Source: Campylobacter novaezeelandiae (lineage in GTDB: Bacteria; Campylobacterota; Campylobacteria; Campylobacterales; Campylobacteraceae). From it: a stretch of 55,128 nucleotides of DNA. The DNA lies in assembly GCF_004323845.1 (NCBI RefSeq), contig NZ_QPGR01000010.1, forward strand, positions 1-55,128. The letters run 5' to 3'. Both the position numbers and the translations under genes were made by a program. Shown piece after piece: positions 47,074 to 55,128 of this stretch. Each line of letters begins with the position of its first letter. The first letter of the stretch is position 1. The notes beneath the pieces were generated by a model. The model was given only the letters and a program-made list of their open reading frames with translations. It was not told the origin of the DNA and did no database searches.

Positions 47074-48296
47074 TAAATGCTTTAAAAGGAATGAAAGATT
47101 TATTAGATAAAGATGCGTATTATTATGAAAAAGTGATTAAAACTTGTGAAGAAGTTGTAAAAAATTATGGATTTAGCTTTATCAATATACCACATTTAGA
47201 ACTTTGCACCCTTTTTAAAAGAAGCGTTGGAGAAAGCTCTGATATAGTGGGCAAAGAAATGTATGAATTTATCGATAAAGGCCAAAACCATGTTTGTATG
47301 CGTCCTGAAGGAACTGCTGGGGTAGTGCGTGCTTATATAGAAAAAAAAATGGATAAAAATAATACTATAAAACGTTGGTTTTATCATGGCTCTATGTTTC
47401 GCTACGAAAGACCTCAAAAAGGACGCTTAAGAGAATTTCATCAATTTGGAGTTGAAAGCTTTGGAAATGCAAGTGTTTATGAAGATGCAAGCATTATTTT
47501 AATGTTAGTAGAAATTTTTTCACGCTTAGATATTAAATTTAAATTACTCATTAACTCTTTAGGTTGCTCAGAATGTATGCCAAAATACCGCGAAAAATTA
47601 ATACGATTTTTAGATTCTAAAGAGGGCTTTTGTGAGGATTGTTTGCGTAGAAAAAGCCTAAATCCTATCCGTGTTTTAGATTGCAAAAATAAATGTTGTC
47701 AAAAATTACTTACAAACGCACCGCTTTTAAACCAAAATTTATGTTCTTCTTGTCAAAAAGATTTTGAAATTTTACAAACGATTTTAAAAGAAAATAATGT
47801 AAATTTTGAAATAGATCCTAAATTAGTAAGAGGACTTGATTATTACTCTAAAACGGCATTTGAGTTTATTAGCGATGAGATTGGGGCAAAAGCTGCTATT
47901 GCAGGTGGTGGACGCTATGATAAACTTATTGAATACCTTGATGGAAAAAGTGGTTTTGGCGTTGGCTTTGCTATGGGTATAGAAAGGATTATCGCTATCT
48001 TAGAACAAAAAGAAGAAAAATTACAAAGAGAAGGAATTTATCTTTGTTCTATGGATGAAAAATATATAACAAATCTTTTAAAACTTGCAACACAACTTAG
48101 AAAAAAACACAAAGTGATTCTAAGTTATGAAGCTAAAAAACTTGCCAAACACTTAGAATTAGCCGATAAAAATAAAAATCTAATCTTTCTTTGCATGGGA
48201 GAAAATGAAGCAAAAAACGAAAGTTTATTTTATAAAAATTTAAATTCAAAAAAAGAAGAACAAATTTTAATCAAAGATTTGGAGAATGTATTATGA
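47070..48296 (+). CDS. hisS: Histidyl-tRNA synthetase
   Basis: 408-residue class II synthetase. Motif 2 is FYHGSMFRYERPQKGRLREFHQFG. Histidine-binding HisA LVRGLDYYSKTAFEF and motif 3 GFGVGFAMGIERI follow. It has the Cys-rich middle (CEDCLRRKSLNPIRVLDCK, then CSSC) seen in the longer bacterial HisRS form. The C-terminal anticodon domain (about 325-408) is complete. Coupled to tmk and speA by ATGA overlaps. Confidence 0.96.
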   Translation: MINALKGMKDLLDKDAYYYEKVIKTCEEVVKNYGFSFINIPHLELCTLFKRSVGESSDIVGKEMYEFIDKGQNHVCMRPEGTAGVVRAYIEKKMDKNNTIKRWFYHGSMFRYERPQKGRLREFHQFGVESFGNASVYEDASIILMLVEIFSRLDIKFKLLINSLGCSECMPKYREKLIRFLDSKEGFCEDCLRRKSLNPIRVLDCKNKCCQKLLTNAPLLNQNLCSSCQKDFEILQTILKENNVNFEIDPKLVRGLDYYSKTAFEFISDEIGAKAAIAGGGRYDKLIEYLDGKSGFGVGFAMGIERIIAILEQKEEKLQREGIYLCSMDEKYITNLLKLATQLRKKHKVILSYEAKKLAKHLELADKNKNLIFLCMGENEAKNESLFYKNLNSKKEEQILIKDLENVL

Positions 48297-50137
48297 CAAA
48301 TTATGGCATTGACATTTGGGGAGATAACAATTTTATCATTAAAAACGGTAAAATATGTATCAATCACGGAGAAAAACCAGCCATTATTGATATAGTTAAA
48401 TCTCTACGTGATGATGGTTATAAAGGCCCTTTGCTTTTGCGTTTTCCACACCTTATACAAAAACAAATTGAAAATATTTACGGAAGCTTTGATAAAGCCA
48501 GAAAAGAATTCTCCTATAAAGGAAAATTTAATGCCGTTTATCCCTTAAAAGTAAATCAATATCCAGGTTTTGTGAAAAATCTTGTCCGCCTTGGAAAAAA
48601 CTATAATTATGGATTAGAAGCAGGTAGTAAAGCCGAGCTTTTACTTGCCATGGCTTACAATAACGAAAAAGCACCCATTACAGTTAATGGCTTTAAAGAT
48701 AGAGAACTTATTAATATAGGCTTTATAGCAGCTGAAATGGGACACAATATAACCCTAACTATAGAAGGACTAAATGAACTAAAAGCCATCATCGACATAG
48801 CAAAAGAACGCTTTAAACCCAAACCAAACATAGGTCTAAGAGTGCGTCTTCATTCAGCAGGAGTTGGAATTTGGGCAAAAAGCGGAGGGATTAATTCAAA
48901 ATTTGGTCTTACTTCAACTGAGCTTATAGAAGCTATTAATTTATTAAAAGAAAATAAACTTTTAGATCAATTTACTATGATTCATTTTCATTTAGGCTCA
49001 CAAATTACAGAAATTCATCCTTTAAAAAAAGCTCTTAATGAAGTAGGAAATATTTATACCGAGCTTAGAAAAATGGGAGCAAAAAATCTAAAAGCCATCA
49101 ATCTTGGCGGGGGATTAGCAGTAGAGTATTCTCAATTTAGCAATGGTAAAAGCAGAAATTATACCCTAAGAGAATATGCTAATGATGTTGTTTTTATTTT
49201 AAAAAATATTGCTGAGCAAAAAAGCGATGTTGAACCTGATATTTTTATAGAAAGCGGTCGTTTTGTAGCCGCAAATCACGCCGTTTTAATTGCCCCTGTA
49301 TTAGAACTTTTCTCGCAAGAATACACAGAAAGTAAGCTTTTGCTTAAAAAAACAAATCCAAAGCTTATTGATGAACTTTATGATTTATATACCAATATAA
49401 AGCCCTCCAATGCTCTAGAATATTTACATGATAGCATAGATCATTTAGAAAGCATTTTAACCCTTTTTGATTTAGGTTATGTGGATTTACAAGATAGATC
49501 TAATGCTGAAATTCTAACCCATCTAATCACAAAAAAAGCTATATTATTAGTAGGAGATAAACAAAATACTACAGATTTACTTGCCATACAAGATGAAGTG
49601 CAAGAAAGATATTTGATTAATTTTTCTCTTTTTCAAAGTATGCCTGATTTTTGGGGTTTAAATCAAAATTTCCCTATCATGCCTCTTGATAGATTAGACA
49701 AAAAGCCTACAAGAAGTGCAAGTATTTGGGATATAACTTGCGATAGCGATGGAGAAATAGCTTATTCTAAAGATAAGCCCTTATTTTTGCACGATGTAGA
49801 TTTAGAAAAAGAAAATTATTTCTTAGGATTTTTTTTAGTGGGTGCTTATCAAGAAGTTTTAGGAATGAAGCACAATCTTTTCACCCATCCAACCGAAGCA
49901 ACCATTAGCATAAATGAAAAGTCCTACGAAATAGAAAGTATCATAGAAGCACAATCTATACTAGATACACTAGAAGATTTAGACTATGATATACACGCTA
50001 TTATGGATATATTAAATGAAAGAATCTCCAACTCAAAACTAGTAGATGAAAAACAAAAAAAACACATCTTAGGAGAATTATATCTCTTCTTAAACGACAA
50101 TGGTTATTTAAAAAGCATAGACGGAAAAGAAAGCTAA
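48293..50137 (+). CDS. speA: Biosynthetic arginine decarboxylase
   Basis: 614-residue PLP enzyme that converts arginine to agmatine at the start of polyamine synthesis. The fold-III barrel with PLP lysine in YPLKVNQYPG, the glycine loop LNLGGGLAVEY (here INLGGGLAVEY) and IFIESGRFVAANHA mark the SpeA family. Length is slightly under the E. coli 658. Last gene of the flgA-ubiX-coaD-tmk-hisS-speA run; two hairpins follow. cysE, next in C. jejuni, is absent here. Confidence 0.95.
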   Translation: MTNYGIDIWGDNNFIIKNGKICINHGEKPAIIDIVKSLRDDGYKGPLLLRFPHLIQKQIENIYGSFDKARKEFSYKGKFNAVYPLKVNQYPGFVKNLVRLGKNYNYGLEAGSKAELLLAMAYNNEKAPITVNGFKDRELINIGFIAAEMGHNITLTIEGLNELKAIIDIAKERFKPKPNIGLRVRLHSAGVGIWAKSGGINSKFGLTSTELIEAINLLKENKLLDQFTMIHFHLGSQITEIHPLKKALNEVGNIYTELRKMGAKNLKAINLGGGLAVEYSQFSNGKSRNYTLREYANDVVFILKNIAEQKSDVEPDIFIESGRFVAANHAVLIAPVLELFSQEYTESKLLLKKTNPKLIDELYDLYTNIKPSNALEYLHDSIDHLESILTLFDLGYVDLQDRSNAEILTHLITKKAILLVGDKQNTTDLLAIQDEVQERYLINFSLFQSMPDFWGLNQNFPIMPLDRLDKKPTRSASIWDITCDSDGEIAYSKDKPLFLHDVDLEKENYFLGFFLVGAYQEVLGMKHNLFTHPTEATISINEKSYEIESIIEAQSILDTLEDLDYDIHAIMDILNERISNSKLVDEKQKKHILGELYLFLNDNGYLKSIDGKES

Positions 50138-50143
50138 AAAACA

Positions 50144-50160
50144 AGTGGCTAAATGCCACT
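50144..50160 (+). terminator. First hairpin after speA
   Basis: AGTGGC and GCCACT pair around TAAAT, seven bases after the speA stop, followed by an A/T palindrome (50161-50176). GC-containing stem in an AT-rich spacer fits an intrinsic terminator. Confidence 0.6.
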
Positions 50161-50181
50161 AAATAAAATTTTATTTAACAT

Positions 50182-50210
50182 AACTGATAAAATATTAAAT
50201 TTTATCAGTT
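50182..50210. terminator. Second, perfect 12-bp hairpin after speA
   Basis: AACTGATAAAAT and its exact complement flank ATTAA. Symmetric A/T-rich, so it could work as a backup terminator or as a regulatory site before aspB (start 50325). Confidence 0.55.
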
Positions 50211-50293
50211 CAAAAAATATTACCAATTTTCCACATTTTTAATTTTAATCAGGATTTTTTATATCTTTTTTAATACTCAAATATATTTTTTGA

Positions 50294-50319
50294 TAGAATA
50301 AAACAAAAAAATTAAAGGA
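50294..50319 (+). promoter_or_regulatory. aspB promoter minus-10 and ribosome site
   Basis: TAGAAT (50294-50299) preceded by TG-like sequence, and AAAGGA (50314-50319) five bases before ATG 50325. The rest of the spacer 50211-50293 shows no further structure. Confidence 0.5.
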
Positions 50320-50324
50320 TAAAA

Positions 50325-51494
50325 ATGCTAACAAAAAGATCTAAAGTTTTAGAAGAGTCTATCACTTTAGCCATTGCCACACTTGCAAATGAGCTTAAAG
50401 CCAAGGGCGAAGATATCATAAGTCTTTCAACTGGTGAACCTGATTTTGACACTCCAAAAGCCATTAAAGATGCTGCCATAGCTGCCATTGAAAAAGGTTG
50501 CGGAAAATACACTGCCGTTGCTGGTTTAAATGAAATTTTAAAAGCCATACAAGCCAAACTCAAAAAAGACAATAATCTTGACTATGAGATAAGCGAGATT
50601 ATCACAAATGTTGGTGCAAAACATTCTTTATTTGAGTGCATAGAATGCCTTATAGAAGAAGAAGATGAAGTTATCATTCCCACTCCTTATTGGGTAAGCT
50701 ATCCTGAAATGGTAAAATTCGCTGGAGGAAAGCCTGTATTTATAGAAGGTTTAGAATCAAATGGATTTAAAATCACAGCAGAACAACTTAAAAACAGCAT
50801 CACAAATAAAACCAAAATGCTAATATTAAATTCCCCATCAAACCCAGTAGGATCAATTTATTCTAAAAAAGAGCTAAGCGAACTTGCCAAAGTTTTAGAA
50901 GGCACAAATATCATGGTATTAAGTGATGAAATATACGAAAAACTTCGTTATGACGATTTTGACTTCACAGCCTTTGCAAGCATAAGCGAAGACGCACTAA
51001 AACGCACTGTAACCATAAACGGACTTAGCAAGTGCGGAGCTATGCCAGGGTGGCGTTTTGGCTATATGGCTAGTAAAAATAAAGACTTAATTTCAGCTGT
51101 AAAAAGACTTCAAGGACAAAGCACTTCAAATATTTGTTCCATTGCCCAGTATGCAGCCATTCCTGCCTTAAATGGAGCTTGTGATGAGGATATAAAAACA
51201 ATGTGTCAAATCTTTGAAAAACGTCGCAATTTAGCCCTAAGCATACTAGATAAAATTCCAAATATCAGCGTATATAAACCAGAAGGTGCTTTTTATCTTT
51301 TTATAAACATACAAAAAGTTGAAAAAGACTCTATGAAATTTTGCCAAAAACTACTAGAACAAGAAAAAGTTGCTGTTGTTCCTGGTATAGGATTTGGCAT
51401 GGATGGATATTTTAGACTTTCATACGCTACTAGCAATGAACTCATCATAAAAGGCTTAGAAAGAATAAGTCGTTTTATCTTAAATTATAAATGA
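50325..51494 (+). CDS. aspB: Aspartate aminotransferase (class I/II)
   Basis: 389-residue PLP enzyme exchanging amino groups between aspartate and 2-oxoglutarate. The PLP lysine is Lys236 in GLSKCGAMPGWRFGY; NSPSNPVGS and LSDEIYEKLRYD complete the fold-I signature. In Campylobacter this AspB links amino-acid catabolism (aspartate/glutamate use) to the TCA cycle. It has its own promoter after the speA terminators, and the FkbM methyltransferase gene starts seven bases after its stop, so the two are probably cotranscribed. Confidence 0.94.
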   Translation: MLTKRSKVLEESITLAIATLANELKAKGEDIISLSTGEPDFDTPKAIKDAAIAAIEKGCGKYTAVAGLNEILKAIQAKLKKDNNLDYEISEIITNVGAKHSLFECIECLIEEEDEVIIPTPYWVSYPEMVKFAGGKPVFIEGLESNGFKITAEQLKNSITNKTKMLILNSPSNPVGSIYSKKELSELAKVLEGTNIMVLSDEIYEKLRYDDFDFTAFASISEDALKRTVTINGLSKCGAMPGWRFGYMASKNKDLISAVKRLQGQSTSNICSIAQYAAIPALNGACDEDIKTMCQIFEKRRNLALSILDKIPNISVYKPEGAFYLFINIQKVEKDSMKFCQKLLEQEKVAVVPGIGFGMDGYFRLSYATSNELIIKGLERISRFILNYK

Positions 51495-51501
51495 TTGTTG
51501 T

Positions 51502-52287
51502 ATGAAAAGACCTTTACCTTTTATATTGGCCGCTACAAATAACGCAACTATGATTGTAAATCACCTAGATAGACACGATACATCAAAAGGTAGCTATGGA
51601 GTTGGTTTTCAGTTTTTAAATTACTGCAGTTTTGATCCTGAAGAAATTGATTTTTGTCTTGAGCTTTTAAAACTACGCAGAAAATATCACAAAGGCGATG
51701 TTTTTGCTATAGATTGCGGTGCAAATATCGGTGCTCATACTATAAAATGGGCTATACAAATGCATGAGTGGGGGGGGGTATTAGCCTTTGAAGCACAAGA
51801 AAGACTTTTTTACGCTCTAGCAGGAAATATAGCAATCAACAATTGCTTCAACGCTAAAGCGATACACGCTTGTCTAGGCAATCCTCAAAAAAATCAAAAA
51901 GAGCTTGAAATTTTAGTTCCAGATTATACTCAAAAAGCTTCCTTTGGAAGTTTGGAACTAAAATCAAATAACGAATTCATAGGACAAATTCCTCAAAAAA
52001 AAGAAAAAGTCCCTTACCTAAAACTCGATAATTTCGATTTTAAAAAAATCGATTTTATCAAAATAGACGTAGAGGGTATGGAGCAAGAAGTCTTGCTTGG
52101 ATGTTTAAATCATATCAAAAATTTCAAGCCTGTATTACAGATTGAAATCATTAAGTCAAACCCCCAAGATATTATCCATATGCTAAACAATTTAGGATAT
52201 AAAATTTTTCAATTTGGAATCAACATTTTAGCTATTTATAAAGCAGACCCTATAATCAATCATTTAAAAATAAACCCACGTGCTTAA
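51502..52287 (+). CDS. FkbM-family SAM methyltransferase, phase ON (G9)
   Basis: 261-residue methyltransferase. SAM motif I is AIDCGANIGAHT (69-80), the acidic loop Glu97 is in VLAFEAQE, and the later IKIDVEGMEQEVLLGC is the FkbM hallmark. Family members O-methylate sugars or small molecules; in Campylobacter, surface glycans are the usual targets, which is inference here. A G9 tract encodes Trp90-Gly-Gly, right between motif I and the acidic loop. Gain or loss of one G would truncate the enzyme, so it is probably phase-variable and currently ON. Start ATG 51502, seven bases after aspB. Convergent with the cupin gene. Confidence 0.85.
   Translation: MKRPLPFILAATNNATMIVNHLDRHDTSKGSYGVGFQFLNYCSFDPEEIDFCLELLKLRRKYHKGDVFAIDCGANIGAHTIKWAIQMHEWGGVLAFEAQERLFYALAGNIAINNCFNAKAIHACLGNPQKNQKELEILVPDYTQKASFGSLELKSNNEFIGQIPQKKEKVPYLKLDNFDFKKIDFIKIDVEGMEQEVLLGCLNHIKNFKPVLQIEIIKSNPQDIIHMLNNLGYKIFQFGINILAIYKADPIINHLKINPRA
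51770..51778 (+). repeat. Poly-G9 contingency tract in the FkbM methyltransferase
   Basis: Nine G inside codons 90-92. With G9 the full 261-residue frame is open; other lengths not differing by three would cut the protein soon after residue 92. Confidence 0.9.
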
Positions 52288-52301
52288 GGCTTCTTAAGTA
52301 C
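52280..52301. terminator. Bidirectional hairpin between the methyltransferase and cupin genes
   Basis: GTGCTTAAG and CTTAAGTAC pair (one G-T wobble) around GCTT, covering both convergent stop codons, which themselves overlap by four bases. Confidence 0.55.
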
Positions 52302-52625
52302 AGCACTCACCCTTTGAATGCTATCAAATTTACTCAAACTAAGTCTTATGATAGAATCTTCTATCCCCGCTAAAGAATGAGGCACATTTGGTGCTAAGCT
52401 TATCATATCCAAAGCATTTAATTCTAACTTTTTATTTTCCACTTCAAACCAGATTTTACCACTTAAAACTTGCACATGTATGGCAAATGGGGCTTTATGT
52501 TCTTTCATTATACTATCTTTAGCCATCAAAATTTGAATTTCCTTGCCACTTTCATTGTCGATTAAAACATTTATTTTAACTTCCTTTGGGCTAAATTCTG
52601 CCCTACTCCATTTCATAATTTGCAT
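52284..52625 (-). CDS. Small cupin-domain protein
   Basis: 113 residues forming one cupin barrel: HKAPFAIHVQVLSGKIWFEV, then LELNALDMISLAPNVPHSLAG. The metal-ligand pattern is incomplete (few His), so enzyme activity is doubtful; such small cupins can be metal or small-molecule sensors. ATG 52625 has AAGGA seven bases upstream, and TAGAAT lies before it as a minus-10 candidate. Monocistronic, convergent with the methyltransferase. Confidence 0.75.
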   Translation of the reverse strand: MQIMKWSRAEFSPKEVKINVLIDNESGKEIQILMAKDSIMKEHKAPFAIHVQVLSGKIWFEVENKKLELNALDMISLAPNVPHSLAGIEDSIIRLSLSKFDSIQRVSAVLKKP

Positions 52626-52980
52626 AAGAATTTCCTTTTTATTTTAATTCTAACAAAAAATCAAACATCAAATATAAACTTATGTTAATGTTTATAATCA
52701 AAACTAAGTATTATTTTAAACTCTATTAAATTATCTTAAAAATTTTTATTTTTAAAATGCTTTAGCTTATTTATCCTTAAAATAAAAATTTATCACTTAT
52801 TATTTTCTTTTTTAGTCTATCTTTTATCTTAATACACCAATATAAAAAAAATCAATTAAAAATTGTTATTAATAAATTTTTAATTAAAAATATTTTATTA
52901 TTTTAAAAAGTTTATAATTAATATTTTATTAATTTTTTATTTTCTTTTTTTAAAATAAATAAACGCAAGGAGTTTAATTA
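52626..52980 (+). promoter_or_regulatory. Long AT-rich leader of right autotransporter
   Basis: 355 bases without a gene. Toward the right autotransporter it holds the 22-base block (52881-52902) shared with the left copy, a perfect minus-10 TATAAT (52913-52918), and the ribosome site AAGGAG (52967-52972) eight bases before ATG 52981, identical to the left copy. Toward the cupin it has TAGAAT and AAGGA. No RNA gene was recognised. Confidence 0.5.
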
Positions 52981-53018
52981 ATGGGTCGACAAAAACATAG
53001 TTTATTTAAAAAAGAAAT

Positions 53019-53027
53019 GGGGGGGGG
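53019..53027 (+). repeat. Poly-G9 contingency tract in right autotransporter
   Basis: Nine G after codon 12 of the start frame. G10 restores the passenger frame; G9 leads to a stop within 27 codons. The tract is at the same place as the G10 tract at 808-817. Confidence 0.9.
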
Positions 53028-53370
53028 ATTGAAAAAAACCATTCTTGCTCATCTAAAAAACTAGTTCTTTCTTTAGTTACAATTTCTTTTTTAAGTTCTT
53101 ATTCTTATGCTACAACAAATTCAAAAACTTATGATGATAATCTTAAAAGTAAATCAAGTAGTGTTTATAGTCCTCAAGCTAAAAGTAATACTACTATAAA
53201 GGATCCACAAACTAATACTCACACTGTAAGTGGAAGTGGTAATACTCTAGTTGTAGAAAGTGGCGGTTCAGTTATAATTTCTACTCCTGCTAATAATCAA
53301 GCAGTAAGCTTTACTCAAAATTCTTCAACAACTACTTTTTTAAATAAAGGAACCCTTCAAGGTGGAAGCA

Positions 53371-53443
53371 GTACTTCTAGTGTTCAAGTAGGAGTAAATA
53401 ATAGTGGTGGAGCTACTATTCAAACATTTGAAAATAGTGGTAT
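53371..53443 (+). repeat. Right arm of a 73-bp perfect inverted repeat (left arm 399-471)
   Basis: This stretch is identical to the reverse complement of 399-471. It encodes the passenger segment TSSVQVGVNNSGGATIQTFEN in both copies. Flanks remain very similar, so it is the longest exact part I found of a longer inverted homology. Confidence 0.85.
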
Positions 53444-55128
53444 TATAGGCAATGGTTCTTCTAAATATGGAGTGGTAGTTTATGGAAGTAGTAGTTCTAA
53501 GTCTACAATTGATAATTTTAGCAATAGTGGAACTATAAGTTCAAATTCTGGCGAAACTGTTTATTTTGGTAATACTGAGATTAAAACTTTTACTAATAGT
53601 GGAGTTATAAAAAGTGATTCTCATCAAGGTGTAAATATAGCTAGTGGAACAAGCATAACAAATTTTAATAATAGTGGAACTATTCAAGGTGGTAACCAGC
53701 GTAATAGAGCTGGGATAAATATAACTGGTTCCACAATCACTAATTTTACTAATAGTGGTTTTATAACAACTAGTGGAACATTTGAACCAACTGGTGCAAA
53801 TTCTATAAAAGCTTCTTCAGGGGTAAAATTAAGTTCAAGTTATATAAAAACATTTACCAATAAAAGTAATAAAATCATTTCAGCTATAACTGGAGTAAAT
53901 ATAGCAGCTTCTACTATAGATAATTTTACCAACAAAGGAACTATAGAATCAACTTCAAGCAATACTCAAAATGGTGCAGCAATAAATTTGGTATATCTTG
54001 GTAATAGTACAGATATTAAAACTTTTACCAATGAGGGTTTAATAAAAAGTGCTCAAGCAAATGGTATAGCTATAGAAACTGGTAATAAAATAGAAACTTT
54101 TATCAATAAAGGCACTATAGATGTTGCTAATAATGGTATGATGTTTTTTGATGCAGGTGGAACTTCGGGTAAAGCCGATATCGGTAAAATCATTATAGAA
54201 AGTGGTGGTATTATTAAAGCAGGAAATGATGCAATTCATATTGATGGAAGTAAAGACATAATAGGCGAAGGCATAGACGTAAAAGGTAGATTAGAAGGTG
54301 GTAATGCAGGTATTTATATAGGTGGAGGAAAAAATTTAAAAACAAGCATCACTGTATCTGGAACCATCCAAGGTGGTAATGGTGGTATAATTAATACTGG
54401 AACCATAGGACAAAAAGATGCAGTGCAGCAACAACATGGTATCACCATTGAAAATAATGGTTTTATTACTTCTAAAAATGGTAGTGGTATTTTAAATACA
54501 GACAATGGAATCATCTATGGTAATATAGTAAATAAATCAGATAATGATTTAAGTTTAAAAAATGATTCTAGTGGCACTATTACAAGTGGGGTTAAAAATG
54601 AAGGTGGTGGAACTATCTTTGTAAATAACCAAGGAACTATAAGTAAAGATAGTAGTGGTAACAATCTTACTAATAATGGATCTGGTAGCATAGTCATAGA
54701 AGATTGGCTTGTAAGTTCTGATGATTCAGGTAAATTAGATACTGTAGTTGTAGGTGGAAGTAATACTGGTAACGTTAGTGCAGATAATATAACCATAGAT
54801 GAAAGTAATCTTGATCTAGATAATCTTGATCATATAAGTGATGTAATTACAGGAATCAATAACAATAATGTAAGCAATATAACAACCAATGGTAGTGGAG
54901 ATATAAATTTAATCTATGATCCTACAACAGGAAAAATTTATCAAAGCTTTAATCTTAATGCTTCAATATCAGGTGCAACCTTTAGAAGCTTAATCTCTAC
55001 AACTACAAGAAGATCAACCTTTATAGATAATGTTATGGGCAATTCTATGCAAAGCTTTTATTTAGGAAATTCAAGTAGAGCTCAAAGAATGGCTATGTCT
55101 GAAAAGGGTAATTTATACTCTGATGCAA

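Larger units (their letters stand above)
52981..55128 (+). pseudogene. Autotransporter adhesin, second copy, phase OFF (frameshift at G9; runs off the window)
   Basis: Second copy of the adhesin at 1-859, opposite strand. From ATG 52981 the frame passes a G9 tract and stops at TAG 53062-53064, after 27 codons. One added G (G10) would join the start to the long open frame that carries the signal segment SLVTISFLSSYSYA and a passenger of F-x-N-x-G-x-I repeats (FENSGII, FSNSGTI, FTNSGVI, FNNSGTI, FTNKGTI and others). That frame is open to the window end, about 700 codons. The visible end (STTTRRSTFIDNVMGNSMQS) may be the linker toward the C-terminal barrel. It is likely a contingency gene in its OFF state, not a decayed gene; single-sequence data cannot prove reversibility. 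There is no lipobox. Confidence 0.85.

Noticed and set aside
52626..52980. Possible tRNA or small RNA in the long spacer
   Set aside because: No cloverleaf or GC-bearing stem found; only AT-rich sequence and promoter-like elements.
54039..54796. Three minus-strand ORFs near the right end
   Set aside because: Antisense of the right autotransporter passenger frame.
53371..54800. Repeat spacing that might suggest a CRISPR array
   Set aside because: Repeats are coding, imperfect and follow the F-x-N-x-G-x-I protein unit; no constant direct repeat with unique spacers.

Overview
This window is chromosomal DNA from a Campylobacter of the thermotolerant C. jejuni / C. coli / C. lari / C. upsaliensis type. 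The evidence is very AT-rich sequence, A/G-rich ribosome sites of the AAGGA type, poly-G contingency tracts, and near-familiar Campylobacter proteins: ferritin Cft, FqrB, Peb2, Tpx, RdxA-type nitroreductase, HydE/HypF-like proteins, and the metNIQ-flgA-ubiX-coaD-tmk-hisS-speA row. I cannot name the species. As I remember it, gene order is a mosaic of blocks found in several places in C. jejuni NCTC 11168. Some expected genes (cysE, argG, pst genes, extra metQ copies) are absent from their usual places. No rRNA, tRNA, insertion sequence, prophage or CRISPR array was seen.

Layout. (1) 1-859: 5' end of a large autotransporter adhesin on the minus strand, with a G10 tract in its extended signal region, in frame (ON). 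(2) 1082-12646, all minus: a phase-shifted type IIG-like restriction-modification enzyme, a MATE transporter, a YgjP-type metallopeptidase, a degenerate HypF paralogue, then hypF and hypBCDEA for NiFe-hydrogenase maturation. (3) 12877-16842, plus: ferritin cft, then patA-patB-ape1 for peptidoglycan O-acetylation and de-O-acetylation. (4) 16832-21259, minus: MacA-MacB-outer-membrane lipoprotein export system. (5) 21361-26850: nitroreductase, proA, fqrB, then rpoN-lptB-tsaE-S4 protein on the minus strand. (6) 27026-33655, plus: rplI-hslV-hslU-era, a two-gene GspL/GspM-like membrane pair, and an M24 aminopeptidase. (7) 33645-38321, minus: MFS permease, tpx, peb2, UvrD-family helicase. (8) 38450-50137, plus: Asn-rich membrane-anchored protein, valS, metNIQ, flgA, ubiX, coaD, tmk, hisS, speA. 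(9) 50325-52625: aspB, a FkbM methyltransferase with an in-frame G9 tract, and a convergent cupin. (10) 52981-55128: 5' part of a second copy of the autotransporter on the plus strand, with G9 and out of frame (OFF).

The most striking feature is at the scale of the whole window. Two near-identical autotransporter 5' ends lie as an inverted pair about 52 kb apart, with shared upstream DNA and at least one 73-bp perfect match. They are in opposite phase states, one ON and one OFF. Recombination between them would invert the whole housekeeping segment or swap adhesin modules. Counting the FkbM methyltransferase and the poly-A8-interrupted restriction-modification gene, there are four possible contingency loci in 55 kb. 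Other points of interest are a HypF-derived protein that seems to have lost its catalytic motifs beside hypF, a GspL/GspM-like pair without other secretion genes, a GG-N10-GC sigma-54 promoter candidate facing rplI close to rpoN, and a perfect 35-bp palindrome after tpx.
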